A stretch of 64,000 bases of DNA from Coremacera marginata (taxonomy: Eukaryota; Arthropoda; Insecta; Diptera; Sciomyzidae), in assembly GCA_914767935.1 (NCBI GenBank), contig OU612043.1:117275690-117339689 (forward strand), given 5' to 3'. The position numbers and the translations under genes are program-made. The notes beneath the pieces were generated by a model, which was given only the letters and a program-made list of their open reading frames with translations, did not search any database and was not told the DNA's origin. The stretch's first letter is position 1, and each line of letters starts with the position of its first letter. Positions 21,268-32,062 of the stretch are shown here, piece after piece.

Positions 21268-22216
21268 CTGATTGTAAAAACGGCGGATCAGGTGCTGCGG
21301 GAGTTGATCCGATCCGCACTCCTTTCACTTTTCAGAAAAATCATATTGTTAAAACCGTGCGCATGAACTGCAATATCGATACGTAAAACTCGCTCCGAAA
21401 AACAGCTGTTTAGCTGCCAAAACAAAATAAACAACGAGTAAATATGCAAGACAGTGGACACTAAAGTAAAACAAGGAAAAAAAGGGTTCGATGTAAGTAT
21501 TTAAGGAGTGCATTAAATAAACATGTTTGAAATACTTTTCAAACACTAAATGGACTATATTATGTTTATTTATATTTAGAAGATTATAAAAACAGCTTTT
21601 AACACCTACATTAGCAGAGTGTGCATATTCAAAACTCCATCTAGATGTGATATTGGTTAAAAAGTTAAAAGTTGGCGCTAAAAAGTTTTAATTCAAAACC
21701 GATTTGGGTGTTGGCAGCTGAAAAATAAATTAGTGGTTTGTTATAATGCGCTAAAATTCATTTTTTTATTTAAAACTGAAATTTTGGCTTTATAAAATTG
21801 GAAAGTAAAATTTTTTTTCTGACGAATTGTTTTATGCTTTTTAAGTTTTTTTTATTCATTATTTTTATTTATAATTAAAAAAAAAGTTGAGCCTACCAAG
21901 AAAATTTTTTACTATAGATTTGAGTTCAGCGAACTTAAATTACCTTTTACCTTAAATTACCTTTAATTAATGTAGCATATTCCATTATTTAAACTTTGTT
22001 TTTTCAAATCCATACCAAACTTGTTGCGGATGAAAAGTGAGTAATTTTGTATGGAGTGCGGATCTACAGCGTTTTCAACAATCGTCTTTTTTACTCCAAA
22101 TACGCGAACTTTGTTATCGATCCGCACCGAACTTACTCGCCGGTTTCTACAATCAATAAATTAGCGAGTTCGAGTAATTTTCCCGCTGCAGCTGAACCAC
22201 CGGATTACACAATCAG
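21268..22216. repeat. Candidate element with imperfect inverted ends
   Basis: CTGATTGTAAAAACGGCGGA near 21268 and the reverse complement of about 22181-22216 (CTGATTGTGTAATCCGGTGG) share CTGATTGT, a GG-TCAG-TGC stretch and GCGGGA. Inner GATCCGCACTCC (21311-21322) is inverted at 22053-22064. No transposase or clear target duplication. Confidence 0.4.
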
Positions 22217-22668
22217 CATGAATATTTCATAAATTTCTAATAATTAATAAAAGAAATTCGTTTTGGAACTTGAAACACGTTTTTCTCAAAATGGGTTTTT
22301 TAACCTTATTCCTGTCACGCTATCTGAGTAGCATTTTATGTTATTTTTGAATGTTTTGTTTAATTAGTAAATATTATCAATACATAAAAAAAAATTCTTG
22401 TATATTACAGAAACAGAGTGACCAATAATAAAAAACATTTAACTTATATTGCTTTCAAATCAGTTTTAAATTTATATTGGTTTGAAATTGAATAGTGTCT
22501 CAAGGACACAGCGTGACGTGAATAGGGTTAAATTTTCTTGCCAGATAACTAAAAATCTATTGCACCGATTGACATAAAAATATATATCCATATATTCTAA
22601 ATTTATATCCATATTTTCCATATTTTCTATTTATATCCATATTTTTATTAAGAAAAAGTCTTACGTAA
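22217..22668. other. AT-rich spacer
   Basis: No feature recognised apart from a TATCCATAT-type low-complexity run at about 22,580-22,645. Confidence 0.4.
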
Positions 22669-22910
22669 TGTTAATCCTCGGGCTTGATTCGAAGACAGGC
22701 TTTTCGAGGCTAGAGAATCAAGTACCCCATACGATACAAATACAGAGACAAATTTAAAAACATACATGTTATGTTAATAATTACATGCATTTATATACTT
22801 ATGAATATATATTTATCATCTATACAGTTAAGTAGTTTCATTAGGTCATAAGTATTAAGTTTTTTATAAATAAAGTTAGTTGTTAAATAGAAGTCGTTGG
22901 TTTCACTACA
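22669..22910 (+). repeat. Putative 5' LTR of the Mag-like element
   Basis: It starts TGTTAATCCTCGGGCTTGAT and ends TTTCACTACA directly before a TGGTGTCA primer-site-like sequence. An AATAAAG signal sits at about 22,869-22,875. No second copy is present in the window, so the limits are inferred. Confidence 0.5.
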
Positions 22911-22920
22911 TGGTGTCAAA
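22911..22920 (+). promoter_or_regulatory. Primer binding site, Mag-like element
   Basis: TGGTGTCAAA abuts the putative LTR end at 22910. TGGTGTCA starts are seen where a tRNA-Leu type primer is used, from memory. The tRNA is not verified. Confidence 0.45.
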
Positions 22921-22958
22921 TAAATTTAAAAAAAAAAGTACAGTCAGTTAGTCAAATA

Positions 22959-24115
22959 TTGAGTCACTTAAGTTCATCTAAAAATGAAAAAAAAAAAACT
23001 GATAGCATGTCAAATAACGAGGGAAAACTACAGTCATCAGGACAAATATCAGGACAAAATCAAGAAATCATGTCAGAAGGATGTCATGACATCCATTCAG
23101 CCAATAAATCTGAAGGCATCAAACTTAGCCGTAGCATGCCTCTAATTTAGAGCAGCAGACTGATCAAAGAAAAGTCGCTTTATTATTACACCACTTAGAA
23201 CCTGAGTCTTTGCATATATTTTATTAATTTAATGAAGACATTGATTCGATTACATATGCGAATTTACTATCAAAACTAGACTCATACTTTATTCCGAAGG
23301 TAACTATAGCTATGGAACGGCACAAATTTTTTTGTCGTCGACAAGAAAATACTGAGTATTGAAGAGTATGCTTCTGCTCTAAAAAATCTTAGCTTAACCT
23401 GTGAATTTGAAAATTTACGAGAAGATTTAGTCAAAGACATTTTTGTGTGTGGTTTATCATCAAATTTCACTCACATTAAAGAAAGACTTCTAAGCGAGGG
23501 AAACCTCAAATTACAAAAAGCTATTGATATTGCAAAAAATATCGAAATAGCTAAAGAAAACACAAGCCAACTTCAACAAAAAAATGTCATTTCAACGAAC
23601 TATGTCGGAGTCTCACAAAAGTTCAAGAACTATCCCCAAAACTATCATCAAAACGCCGCGAGATATAGAGGTATACTAAAAAGCCGTCATCATCATTATT
23701 ATCTTCATCATCGTCGTCGTCGCCATGCAGCAGATGTGAACAAGTTCATAAAAATAAGTGCCCAGCAACTGGAGTTTTATGTTATGTATGCAATAGAAAA
23801 AATCATTTTGCAAAAATGTGCCTTCAAGAGACATCACTACAACCACATAAAGCACCATATAAGGAATACGTAAAAAATGTGTATAAGCAAAACGAAGATG
23901 ATGATCTATTTATCGGAGAGCTTAGCACTCAAAGTTTGTCAACTCACAAGACCTTAACAAAAATTGATGATGATCTTTTTATTGGAGTACTTCGCTCAAA
24001 AAAAAAAAAAAAGAAACAGTATTTAACAACTCTACAGCAGCCTGATAATGAAAAAATAAAATCAATATCAAAATTACCAACACCTAAGTCAGTATTAGAT
24101 GTACATAATACATAA
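22959..24115 (+). pseudogene. Gag of the Mag-like element, broken
   Basis: The N-terminal segment is at 22959-23150. The capsid part contains NLLSKLDSYFIPKVTIAMER, FENLREDLVKDIFVCGLSS and IKERLLSEGNLKLQKAIDIA. Two zinc knuckles read CSRCEQVHKNKC and CYVCNRKNHFAKMC at about 23,715-23,822, in a different frame from the capsid. An acidic DDDLFIG motif is repeated at about 23,900 and 23,970. At least three frames are needed. The role would be particle assembly and RNA packaging. Confidence 0.75.
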
Positions 24116-24135
24116 TTTGTCGTCGTACCTCGGCA

Positions 24136-25194
24136 TTGGGAAATGTACATGAAGTAGAATTTAAAAATCTGGAAGTAGAATTAACAAAGGCCCCTGTTCT
24201 TACATATTTTGACCCTAATAAAACATTGGCATTGTCTGTTGATACATACAAATTTGCGATAGGTGCCACTATACTTCATGATAAGAATCCAATAGCATAT
24301 GCATCGGTCTCGCTAACGGATGCACAAATCAACTATGCTCAGATTGAATAAGAGCTTATTGCGATTCTTTTTGGATGTACTCGCTTCCATCAATATGTTT
24401 TTGGGCAAAATGTTATATTTGAAACTGATCATAAGCCGCTGGTCTCGTTATTTAAAAAACCTTTATATAAAATCCCAGCAAGATAACAACGTTTCATGCT
24501 TCGACTTCAGTGTTATGATCTTACAGTCCAATATAAACCTGGCAAGTATCTTTTCATAGCAGGTACGCTTTCAATAGCCCCTTTGAATTGATTGAAGTTG
24601 AAAGGGACCTAAAATTTTATTGTGATTTTATAATGTCTCAAATTTCTCTTCCAAGCTCAAACATTTAAGAAATTAAAAACTGCACAAAGTCGGACGAAAC
24701 ATTTCAAAAAATTATATATTATGTGAAAAATGGTTGGCCTAATAACAAAAAATCAGTCGACAAAACATTCATGCATTACTACAAGTTTAAAGAAGATGTA
24801 TCATTAAATAATGATTTATTACTTAAAAATAATGGTATTTTAGTTCCAACTTGTCTCCGTCCCAAAATGCTTGATCACATTCACGAAGGCCATATGGGCA
24901 TCCAACGTTGCCAAAGTCTAGCAAGACAGTCAGTTTATTGGCCAAATATCAACAATGACATATTTAATTTAGTGTCTAACTGTGAAATTTGTACGAAATA
25001 CAAAAATTCAAACCCTAAGCAGGAACTTATTTCACATGACATTATTTCAATTCCCTGGCCTAAAGTTTTCTGTGATTTATTCGAATTTAATAAAAAAATC
25101 ATATTTGCTAGTCGTTGACTATTATTCAAAATATATTGAAATTGATATTTTAAATTCGGGGTACTCCAGTTTTCTTATTCAAAATTCAAATTAA
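24136..25194 (+). pseudogene. RNase H and integrase N-terminus of the Mag-like element
   Basis: The frame begins in the connection domain with LTKAPVLTYFDPNKTLALSV, then IGATILHD, a stop after NYAQIE, and VIFETDHKPLVSLFKKPL of RNase H. The integrase zinc domain follows at 24723-25118 with HIHEGHMGIQRC and CEICTKYKN. The core starts VVDYYSKYIEIDIL and ends abruptly at 25,194. The rest of the core is missing and the C-terminus resumes near 52,957. Confidence 0.75.
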
Positions 25195-25393
25195 TGCTTC
25201 GGCAGGTCGATCGTCCACAGTAGTTACCGTATTCGTGGATTATTTTATGTCGGCTTCGGCCGGTCGATCATCCACAGTAGTTGCCGTATTCGTGGATTAT
25301 TTTACGTCGGCTTCGGCCGGTCGATCGTCCACAGTAGTTATAGTATTCGTGGATTATTTTACGTCGGCTTCGGCCTGTCGATCGTCCACAGTA
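25195..25393. repeat. 57-bp satellite, block 1 (about 3.5 units)
   Basis: Units contain GTATTCGTGGATTATTTTAC, GTCGGCTTCGGCCGGTCGAT and CGTCCACAGTAGTTA. Variants TTTTATGTCGG and GATCATCC occur together here and again at about 50,650-50,690, pointing to a copied multi-unit segment. The block ends in AGTA, which is the target duplication of the Osvaldo-like element. Confidence 0.9.
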
Positions 25394-26129
25394 TGTAGCG
25401 GAGCGAAATGAGCCACGACCGAATTAAAAAACCAAAAAAAAAAACGCGTCTGGCAATGCTGAGCGGTGAGGCCGACCAGGGAAGCAGCAGCCCTGACTTT
25501 GCATTTGTTTTGAGGGCGCACGTTGAATGCGCCCCTGTGGCTTTCGCACAGAAATTTAGTCAGGGCGCCTGCTTACCTCAACCGACGCCACCGCTCCCGG
25601 TCAGGTGACCCGCGGACCCGAAGTTGGCCACGACTGCACGTGCTGGTTAGCCTATGTGCTAGCAGTTCGGGAGTGATGGGGGGGTTCGTGGTGGCCAACC
25701 CCGCGTACCTTCGCCGTACAAATAAATCACGTGCAATTACAAAAAAATATCGCGTCGGGATTCCAAATCAACAAATTGGAAGTTACCGGACCTGAAACGA
25801 GAGAAATTTAAATAATGAGAAAAAAAATATGGAAAAGGTTGGGAGCCCCTGGCTCATTCGTCCACCAACCAACACTCGAGCCAGATGTTCAGGCTCAGCC
25901 CACACATCCCTCCCTACCATGGAGGACCCCGGGGCGAAGTAGTTAGTCCTCCCCTAAAGCAACCAATTCTCTCCTTCGACCAAATAAAAATAACTTACAT
26001 GTTCATTTTAATACAGTTCTTTTTAATATAATAGAATACCAATAAAAAAAATGTATACATAGTCAGCTTAGTTTAAATTTTGAAGACATTATGGGTGTTA
26101 TAATTTACGTTTTATGCTAACAGGTATTT

Positions 26130-26430
26130 TTTTTTTTTTGAAATTTATGTTTCAAATAAAAGTTTTTATTTATATTTAAGTTTAATTTTAAATAAAATGT
26201 TTGTATTTTTATTTATGCTTAGCTTTAAATAAAAGTTTTTATTTATATTTAAGTTTAGTTTTAAAGAAAGTTTTTGTATTTTTATTTGCGTTAAGTTTTC
26301 ATATTATGTTAAATTTTTTTTTTTTGTATTGTTAAATTAATTGTTTATATTATGTTTAAGGTTTCGTTTTATATGAATTTTAAGGTTTCATATTATATTA
26401 ATGTTAAGTTTTCATATTATGTTACTTTTA
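26130..26430. repeat. AT-rich imperfect tandem motifs inside the LTR
   Basis: Repeated AAATAAAAGTTTTTATTTAT, ATTTAAGTTTA and GTTTCATATTATGTTAA-type words are also present at about 34,990-35,270 in the other LTR, with copy differences. No coding content. Confidence 0.55.
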
Positions 26431-27159
26431 ATATATTGTATTTATGTAATAGCTATTCTCATTATTTATTTTTATATACCTATATATTTATATATTAATT
26501 TTAAATTTATAATTAATGTAATAATAATGATAGTAAGATACTCAATATATAATATCATTTAAGTTTAATGTTATTTATTGGTTTGTATTACGTTTAGTTT
26601 ACCATGTCGAATTATGTTTAGTTATCCTATTTATATTCTGGTCAGTTAATTATTCTAATTGATTTGCATTGACATAAAAAAATTTTTATTTTTTAATTCG
26701 AAAATTAACATCAGAAAATTATGATTCTTATATGCTTGATTTTGTATTGAAATTAAATTTGTTTTAGATTATTTGACAGTTGAGATTTTTTTCTTTTTCT
26801 GTAAGTCTAATGCTAAAAGTTACTTAAATTATTTTGTATTTATTAGACACAAACAAACCTGAGCTGCAGCAAGAAACATTTCAAATTACTTGCATTAATT
26901 GAAGTCTTTCTCGTTAAAAATCAAAGAGTTGCAAATTTACTTTAACTCTACATGTGGCTAATTTATGCTAGTTTGTAGTCATCAGTCGCCTTAACAAATC
27001 AATAAAATTTTTTTATGTACTTGCACAAACTTGATTGTTGTTGCTGAGGCGGTTGTTGGCTGCACTTTTCGCTGCTAGTGCCCGACACATTGGTGGTTGT
27101 TGTTGCTTGGCCAATGGGTGCCTGGCCGCTGGTAGTGTAGCTATGGGTAGCGCCTGCTG

Positions 27160-27918
27160 TTATTGTGATGTTGCTGTTATTGTGAGCCGCTTTGTATCTG
27201 TGGTAGTGCACTGGTGCTGCTGTTTGAGCTGCGGGTGGGTGTGTGCGCTGCTGCTGTTGAGGCGGTTGTGGAGGTTCCGCTGCTGTTGCAAGTGGCTGCT
27301 CAATTTGCTGATGTTGGGGCGGTGCGTGGTGGCTATGCTGCTGTTGCTAATTTTGGGGTGTGCGCCACGGTTTTTGTGGCACTTTAAGTGTAGCCGCTGT
27401 TGCTGCTGATGTTGCGCCGCGGTTTTTGTGGCACTTCTCTGTAGTATGTTTCGATAGGGTATAACGGTGGTGGTGCCGGCGCTACTATGACTGCTGCTGT
27501 TGCACGTTGCGATGCGAGGTAGCGGTGCTGCTGCTGGGTGAGCCACACTTATGGCTGTAGTCACTGCTGTTGCTGTCGTTGCGCAGTTGATGGCCCCAAA
27601 ATTATGGACTCCTAGCTGTGGATCTGGTGGTGCGGTGCAAAAAAAAAAAACCAAGTGTTAGCTTGCAAGCTAGCCCCTGAAACAATCACTTACCGGTGCG
27701 TGGTGGCTATGCTGCTGTGGCTTTTGGGGTGTTGGTGTGAGCGCCGCTGCCGAGGCTGTTGCGTTGCTGCTATGCCGGGCCTGTGAGGCTGATGTCGGTC
27801 GATCGGCTTGCGGTTGCTGGTGATCGCCCACGCTGGTCCCAGAGAAAAGAAACAATTCTTTCTTATTTCGGGCGGAAGTTCGCCATAATCGCCCCTTGTC
27901 AGCTGGATTTTCTGACAT
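27160..27918 (-). CDS. Candidate spliced ORF inside the LTR (left copy)
   Basis: Exon 1 runs 27918-27694 (75 codons, start MSENPADKGRLWR, directly after an in-frame stop). A CCG/GTAAGT donor follows at 27693, then a 78-bp intron 27693-27616 with a T run and acceptor GATCCACAG. Exon 2 runs 27615-27160 (151 codons), rich in Thr, Ala, Ser, Gln and His. Splicing keeps the frame and gives about 226 residues of low-complexity Gln/His/Asn-rich protein with no recognised domain. The same layout is repeated at 45472-46230. Function unknown. An untranslated U3/R exon, or captured host exons, are the alternatives. Confidence 0.35.
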
Positions 27919-28117
27919 TTAGCAAATATGTCGAATGGGAGCGTTCCGAAACTTGAGAACCATAGCTGAGGGTGTGCTTAAACTTTATAACATTTAACTG
28001 AGGAGTGCTCTTCGAACTTTACATGTGTGACACACTTGCGCATGGATAACAAGGCTCACGCGTTCGAAGTGCGACCGCTGCACAAGACCTGCGACAGCTG
28101 TCTGAGTTAAATAAAAA

Positions 28118-28473
28118 CTGTCAACAACAAAAAAAATATGTCATAGTTAAGTAAAAGGAAACTGTCCGAAGAAAAAACGTCAGAAATAAGAATAACAAAC
28201 TGTCAGTATTAGAATGTCAAAGAAATGTCAGATCTCCATAGGACATAAAATGTCAGAAATAAAAAGGGTATACCGTCCGTGTTGAAATACCAGAACTGTC
28301 AAAGTAACCTGTCAGCTGTCACAGTCATCTGTCACGCGACGTGTTGACGGTAAAGTCAAAATGTCAGCTGTCACAGTAAAACGTCAACTGTCACTTAATG
28401 TGTTGACTATAAAAGTCAAAATGTCAGCTGTCAAAGTCAAAGTGTAAGCTGTCAAAGTCATCGGTCAGCTGTC
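28118..28473 (-). promoter_or_regulatory. TGTCA cluster in U3 (left LTR)
   Basis: Seventeen TGTCA words on the plus strand (TGACA in transcription sense) lie in about 355 bp, and four of them form GTCAGCTGTCA. The cluster lies about 170-520 nt from the LTR start in the sense of transcription. TGACA is the core bound by TALE homeodomain proteins, and TGACAGCTGTCA-like palindromes suit TGIF-type dimers. Use here is inference. Confidence 0.6.
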
Positions 28474-28688
28474 ACACCTCGAACGCGCCAGCCGTGGCAT
28501 ACGCAGTACGTCACTCATGTTTGCAGACGACACAGCCATGGCGAATTCTGACCTGCATGTTCGAATGTGGATTAAACTTCACAGTCAAAGCCACCTTCAA
28601 ACATGAAAGCCAGAACCCACCACTTAGTGTGCCGTTACAAAACAGTTCTTCGGAACAAGTTGAACACTGGTTGCAAGGACTTAAGGCA

Positions 28689-31486
28689 CTATCCCCTAAT
28701 GTCTTTAGCGTGAAACACCCCCAGCCGTTTATTAGCCATATCAGCCAGCTTATAGTACGCCCAACCCATCTTCTTAATGACTCTAGCTTTCTCAAAGACG
28801 TTCGCCAGCTTAGCATTAAAAAGCTCAGAGGCCTTGCTTTGGGCAAAACTTCTTCGATACACGACCTGACCAACCTCAAAACTCACTGGTAGTGAACGCA
28901 TATTGTACATCCTCTCATTCTTCTCATATGCCTGTCGCAAGTTCTCTCGTACTTGCTCTCGAATCAGCTCAGTTCTCTCCCCAGGCGTAGTTTCAGCCGT
29001 TGGATCTTCCAATAGTTTTAACTTCCGTAGAAGTTCATAATTTTTTGGATGGCAAATCATATTTTGTCCAAAAACAACAAAATACGGCGAAAAACCAGAT
29101 GAAGAGTGAACTGAGCTGCGGAGAGCTGCGCTTATCGCAAACAATGATTCATCCCAATCCTTTTGGTCAGGATGAATATACGCACGAATCGCGGCTATTA
29201 TTGAGCGATTTACGCGTTCTACAGCATTGGCTTGAGGAGAATAATTAGCCGTAAAATTATGCGTTACTCCATAAAGTTTCAATAAATCTTTAAAATTATT
29301 AGATTTAAACTGAACTCCATTGTCCGTCGTAATAATTTCTGGAACGCCAAAAATAGAGAAAATTCGCTTTTCTAGAAATTCAACGATTTTCTTAGTGGTA
29401 AACGTACGAATGGGTTCTAAGAAGTGAAATTTTGAAAGGTGGTCAAGCACAATCACGAGACCCACGTTCCCTGAGCGTGACCTTGGGTAAGGCTCTAAAA
29501 GGTCTACGTAGAGTCTCTGAAAGATTCGTGCCGAAGTAAGCTGTTGTCCCATAGGCGGACGAAGTATGAAACTAGGAGCCTTGGTCATTTTGCAGACTTC
29601 AAAAGCTAGAACGTAATCACGTACTTGTTTTGCCATTCGTGGCCAAAAATACAACATTTTTAAACGGGTCAATGTTTTGTGAATCCCACCATGGGAACTC
29701 ATTGGATGATCGTGAGCTTCAACAATGAGAGACATTCTCAACTCCTCCGGCACCCAGAGTTTCCATGACTGTTCTTCTTGAGTGGGAACACCACTGGCAA
29801 ATTCACACCGCTTGTAAATTAAACCGTCTACTACCTGAATGTCCGGCTGCTGACTGTCACAATTTTGGAATTCATTGACCAGTTTTAGATAATTCTCAGT
29901 TTTAAAAGGTGCTGAAGAAAAATCTAAAACTGTCGAGATGGCAGTCGAATTCTCTGTTAGTTCTGATATTTCCACTGCTTCAGGCGAATGCACTCTCGAT
30001 AAAGAATCGGGAACTACGTTTTGGCTACCTTTGCGATGAAGAATGGTGAATTTGAAACCTTGCAGTTTCAATGCCCAGCGTGCAAGTCTGCCATGCAAAT
30101 CGGTTTGGCCCATTAACCATTTTAAGGATGCGTGATCGGTGATCACTTCGAATTCATGTCGTTCGACATAAGCTCGGAATTTCTTTATGGCCATGACCGC
30201 TGCAAGACATTCTTGTTCCGAAACAGTATAGTTTCTTTGCGCTTGGTTAAACTTATGCGACATGTACGCAATTGGGACTTCATTACCCTCATCATCGCGC
30301 TGAGCCACCACGGCCCCGACTCCATATTGAGATGCATCGCACTGGATGGAAAACGGACGAGAAAAATCAGGACTGTGAAGCACTGGTGCACTACACAGGC
30401 TATTTTTGAGGGCCTCAAACGCGGCTATCGACTCATCAGTCCAAACAAATTTTTTCGCCTTTTGCAACATGTTGGTCAAAGGGGTTGAAATGGAAGCGTA
30501 ATTGAGCACGAACCGTCGGTACCATCCACAAACACCAAGAAAACGACGAAGTTGTCGAACAGTTTTAGGCAAGGTAAAATCTCGAATTGCCCTCACTTTT
30601 TCTGGATCGGTACTTATGGTTCCATGTCCAATCACGTGACCAAGATAATGAATTTGCTTAAGCAAAAATTTGGTTTTTTTTTAATGTTGATGGTTAGACC
30701 AGCATGTCTCATGCACATGGCTACCTCCTGAAGCAACGATAAGTGATCGTCAAACGTCTCGGTGATTAGCAATAAATCGTCTAAATAAACAAAAACCTTA
30801 GTTCGTAAGTGAGCAGGTATGACCTTGTCCATCAAACGGGACATCGTTTGCGGCGCATTACATAGGCCGAAAGGCATTGTAACGAACTGGTACAATGGTC
30901 GATTAGGCACTGTGAAGGCTGTCTTTTCCCTTGACGCTACATCTAACGGAATCTGGCAGAAGGCGTCCTTCAGATCCAAGCTCGAAATAAATTGAGCTTT
31001 TGGAAGCCGACTGAGGATTCCGTCAATGAGCGGCAAAGGATAGGCATCCTTCACAGTGACCTCATTGACCTTGAGCGCGTCGAGGCATAACCTCACTTTA
31101 TTTGGTTTGACGATCAAAGCCACAGGAGATGACCAAGCGCTTTGAGACACCTCAATAACACCAAGAGCCAACATGCGATCGACTTCAGCGAAAAGAAGTT
31201 TTTCGACACCAGGAGAAACAGAAAAATGCCTTTGTTTGACTGGCTTTGCATTTCCTACGTCAATGACGTGACTAATCAAACGAGTGCGGCCTAAGCCTTC
31301 TTCAGAAAAAGATGGAGAATTTAAAATTGTTGCATTCAGTCTAGCTTGCTGACGAGCAGTCAAAACATGTCTAGTAGAATCAACTTCGCATACGCCACTG
31401 ACTGAAGAGCAGTTGTAATTGGGAAATCTCCAGCCATCTGGGAAGAAAGAGATCTCCAGCCAAGCCAAAAGCTTTAACGACATCAA
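28689..31486 (-). pseudogene. Osvaldo-like pol: RT, RNase H, integrase, one frameshift
   Basis: RT (31486-30632) shows QFISSLDLKDAFCQIPLD (motif A), MPFGLCNAPQTMSRLMD and VFVYLDDLLLITE. A slip in a homopolymer at about 30,670-30,680 moves the frame at NIKK. The 658-codon rest holds SIQCDASQYGVGAVV and VITDHASLKWLMG of RNase H, the integrase zinc domain (SSHGGIHKT and FEVCKM, where the first expected Cys is Phe), the core aspartates in RLYVDLLEPYP and ITTDNGVQF and the glutamate in AVERVNRS, and a C-terminal tail ending HAKDIRG 50 nt before the LTR. There is no room for an envelope gene. Confidence 0.9.
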
Positions 31487-32054
31487 CTCCCAAATACAAG
31501 TCTTGAGACAAAGTTGGAACGATCAAAAACTTGAGTGGTTTGGTGACTCCTCGAAAGGTGATGGTGGTGTCGAGTACTCCCGCCGAAGAATGACTCGTCC
31601 CGTCCGCCGTTTTCAAATCAATCGCACACCTTTGCCACTTCAGTTGCTTATTAGACAACAGTCTTTGTGCCAAATTGTTGGCAATGCAACTGACAGTAGC
31701 GCCATTATCAATTAACCCTACTAACGTCTCGCCGGCTAATGAGACCGGTGCGTAAGGACGAACATCATTCTCTGGAGCACTCGACAAAACCGCCGAGCAC
31801 GCAAATTTTCTCAAGGCTCTGACCTTGTTCCAAAATTGCCTCAATCTAGCAGTTGATCGTTGCTTTCTTTTATTTTTTGTTTGGCTGGAGCCCTCGCTCT
31901 GAAAAATACGTCTGCGAGCAGCGTTATATTCTTGCCATCGCACGTGCAAAGGCTTGAACGTCCTTTGTGGCGCACTAGAAGCCGTTTGTTCGCGTTTCAA
32001 AATTTGAATTTTAACGTTTGTTACATCTGGTATTGCCTCAGTTTGGCATGCCAC
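31380..32054 (-). pseudogene. Osvaldo-like protease region
   Basis: A basic linker (KNKRKQRSTARLRQFWNKVR) precedes PYAPVSLAGETLVGLIDNGAT, where the aspartic protease triad reads DNG in place of the usual DSG or DTG. The flap and second half include LIVPTLSQDLYLGVDVVKAF. The frame shifts into RT around 31,380-31,486, near a repeated GATCTCCAGCC. It starts in another frame than gag (stop at 32063), consistent with a gag-pol frameshift or with decay. Confidence 0.75.
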
Positions 32055-32062
32055 CTCAGAAG

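Larger units (their letters stand above)
22669..25194 (+). mobile_element. Mag-like Ty3/Gypsy element, left part
   Basis: The 5' LTR, primer site, gag, RNase H and integrase N-terminus lie on the plus strand and stop at 25,194 where the 57-bp satellite begins. The matching integrase C-terminus appears at 52,957-53,500 on the same strand, so the stretch 25,195-52,956 most simply lies inside this element. Protease and RT are deleted between 24,115 and 24,136. The similarity to the K02A2.6/Mag group is judged from domain style. Confidence 0.7.
25394..28639 (-). repeat. 3' LTR of the Osvaldo-like element, 3,246 bp
   Basis: It matches the right LTR across its length, except that about 580 bp found at about 44,570-45,160 are missing here (junction near 26,846). 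Over 27,000-28,639 the two LTRs have equal length and I count only three differences by eye. The 25,394-26,400 part differs at about a dozen positions plus indels. Read in transcription order, U3 starts at 28639. Confidence 0.9.

Noticed and set aside
23690..23873. His/Arg-rich HHHYYLHHRRRRH stretch as a real protein
   Set aside because: It is the wrong frame of the Gag zinc knuckles, which read properly one base over.
25523..25795. Plus-strand 90-residue frame at the LTR end (also 34382-34654)
   Set aside because: Antisense to element transcription, low-information protein, duplicated by the LTR.
27035..27409. Cys/Leu-rich plus-strand frame in the LTR (also 45347-45721)
   Set aside because: It is the antisense reading of the Gln/His/CAG-type repeats; both copies are identical only because they are LTRs.
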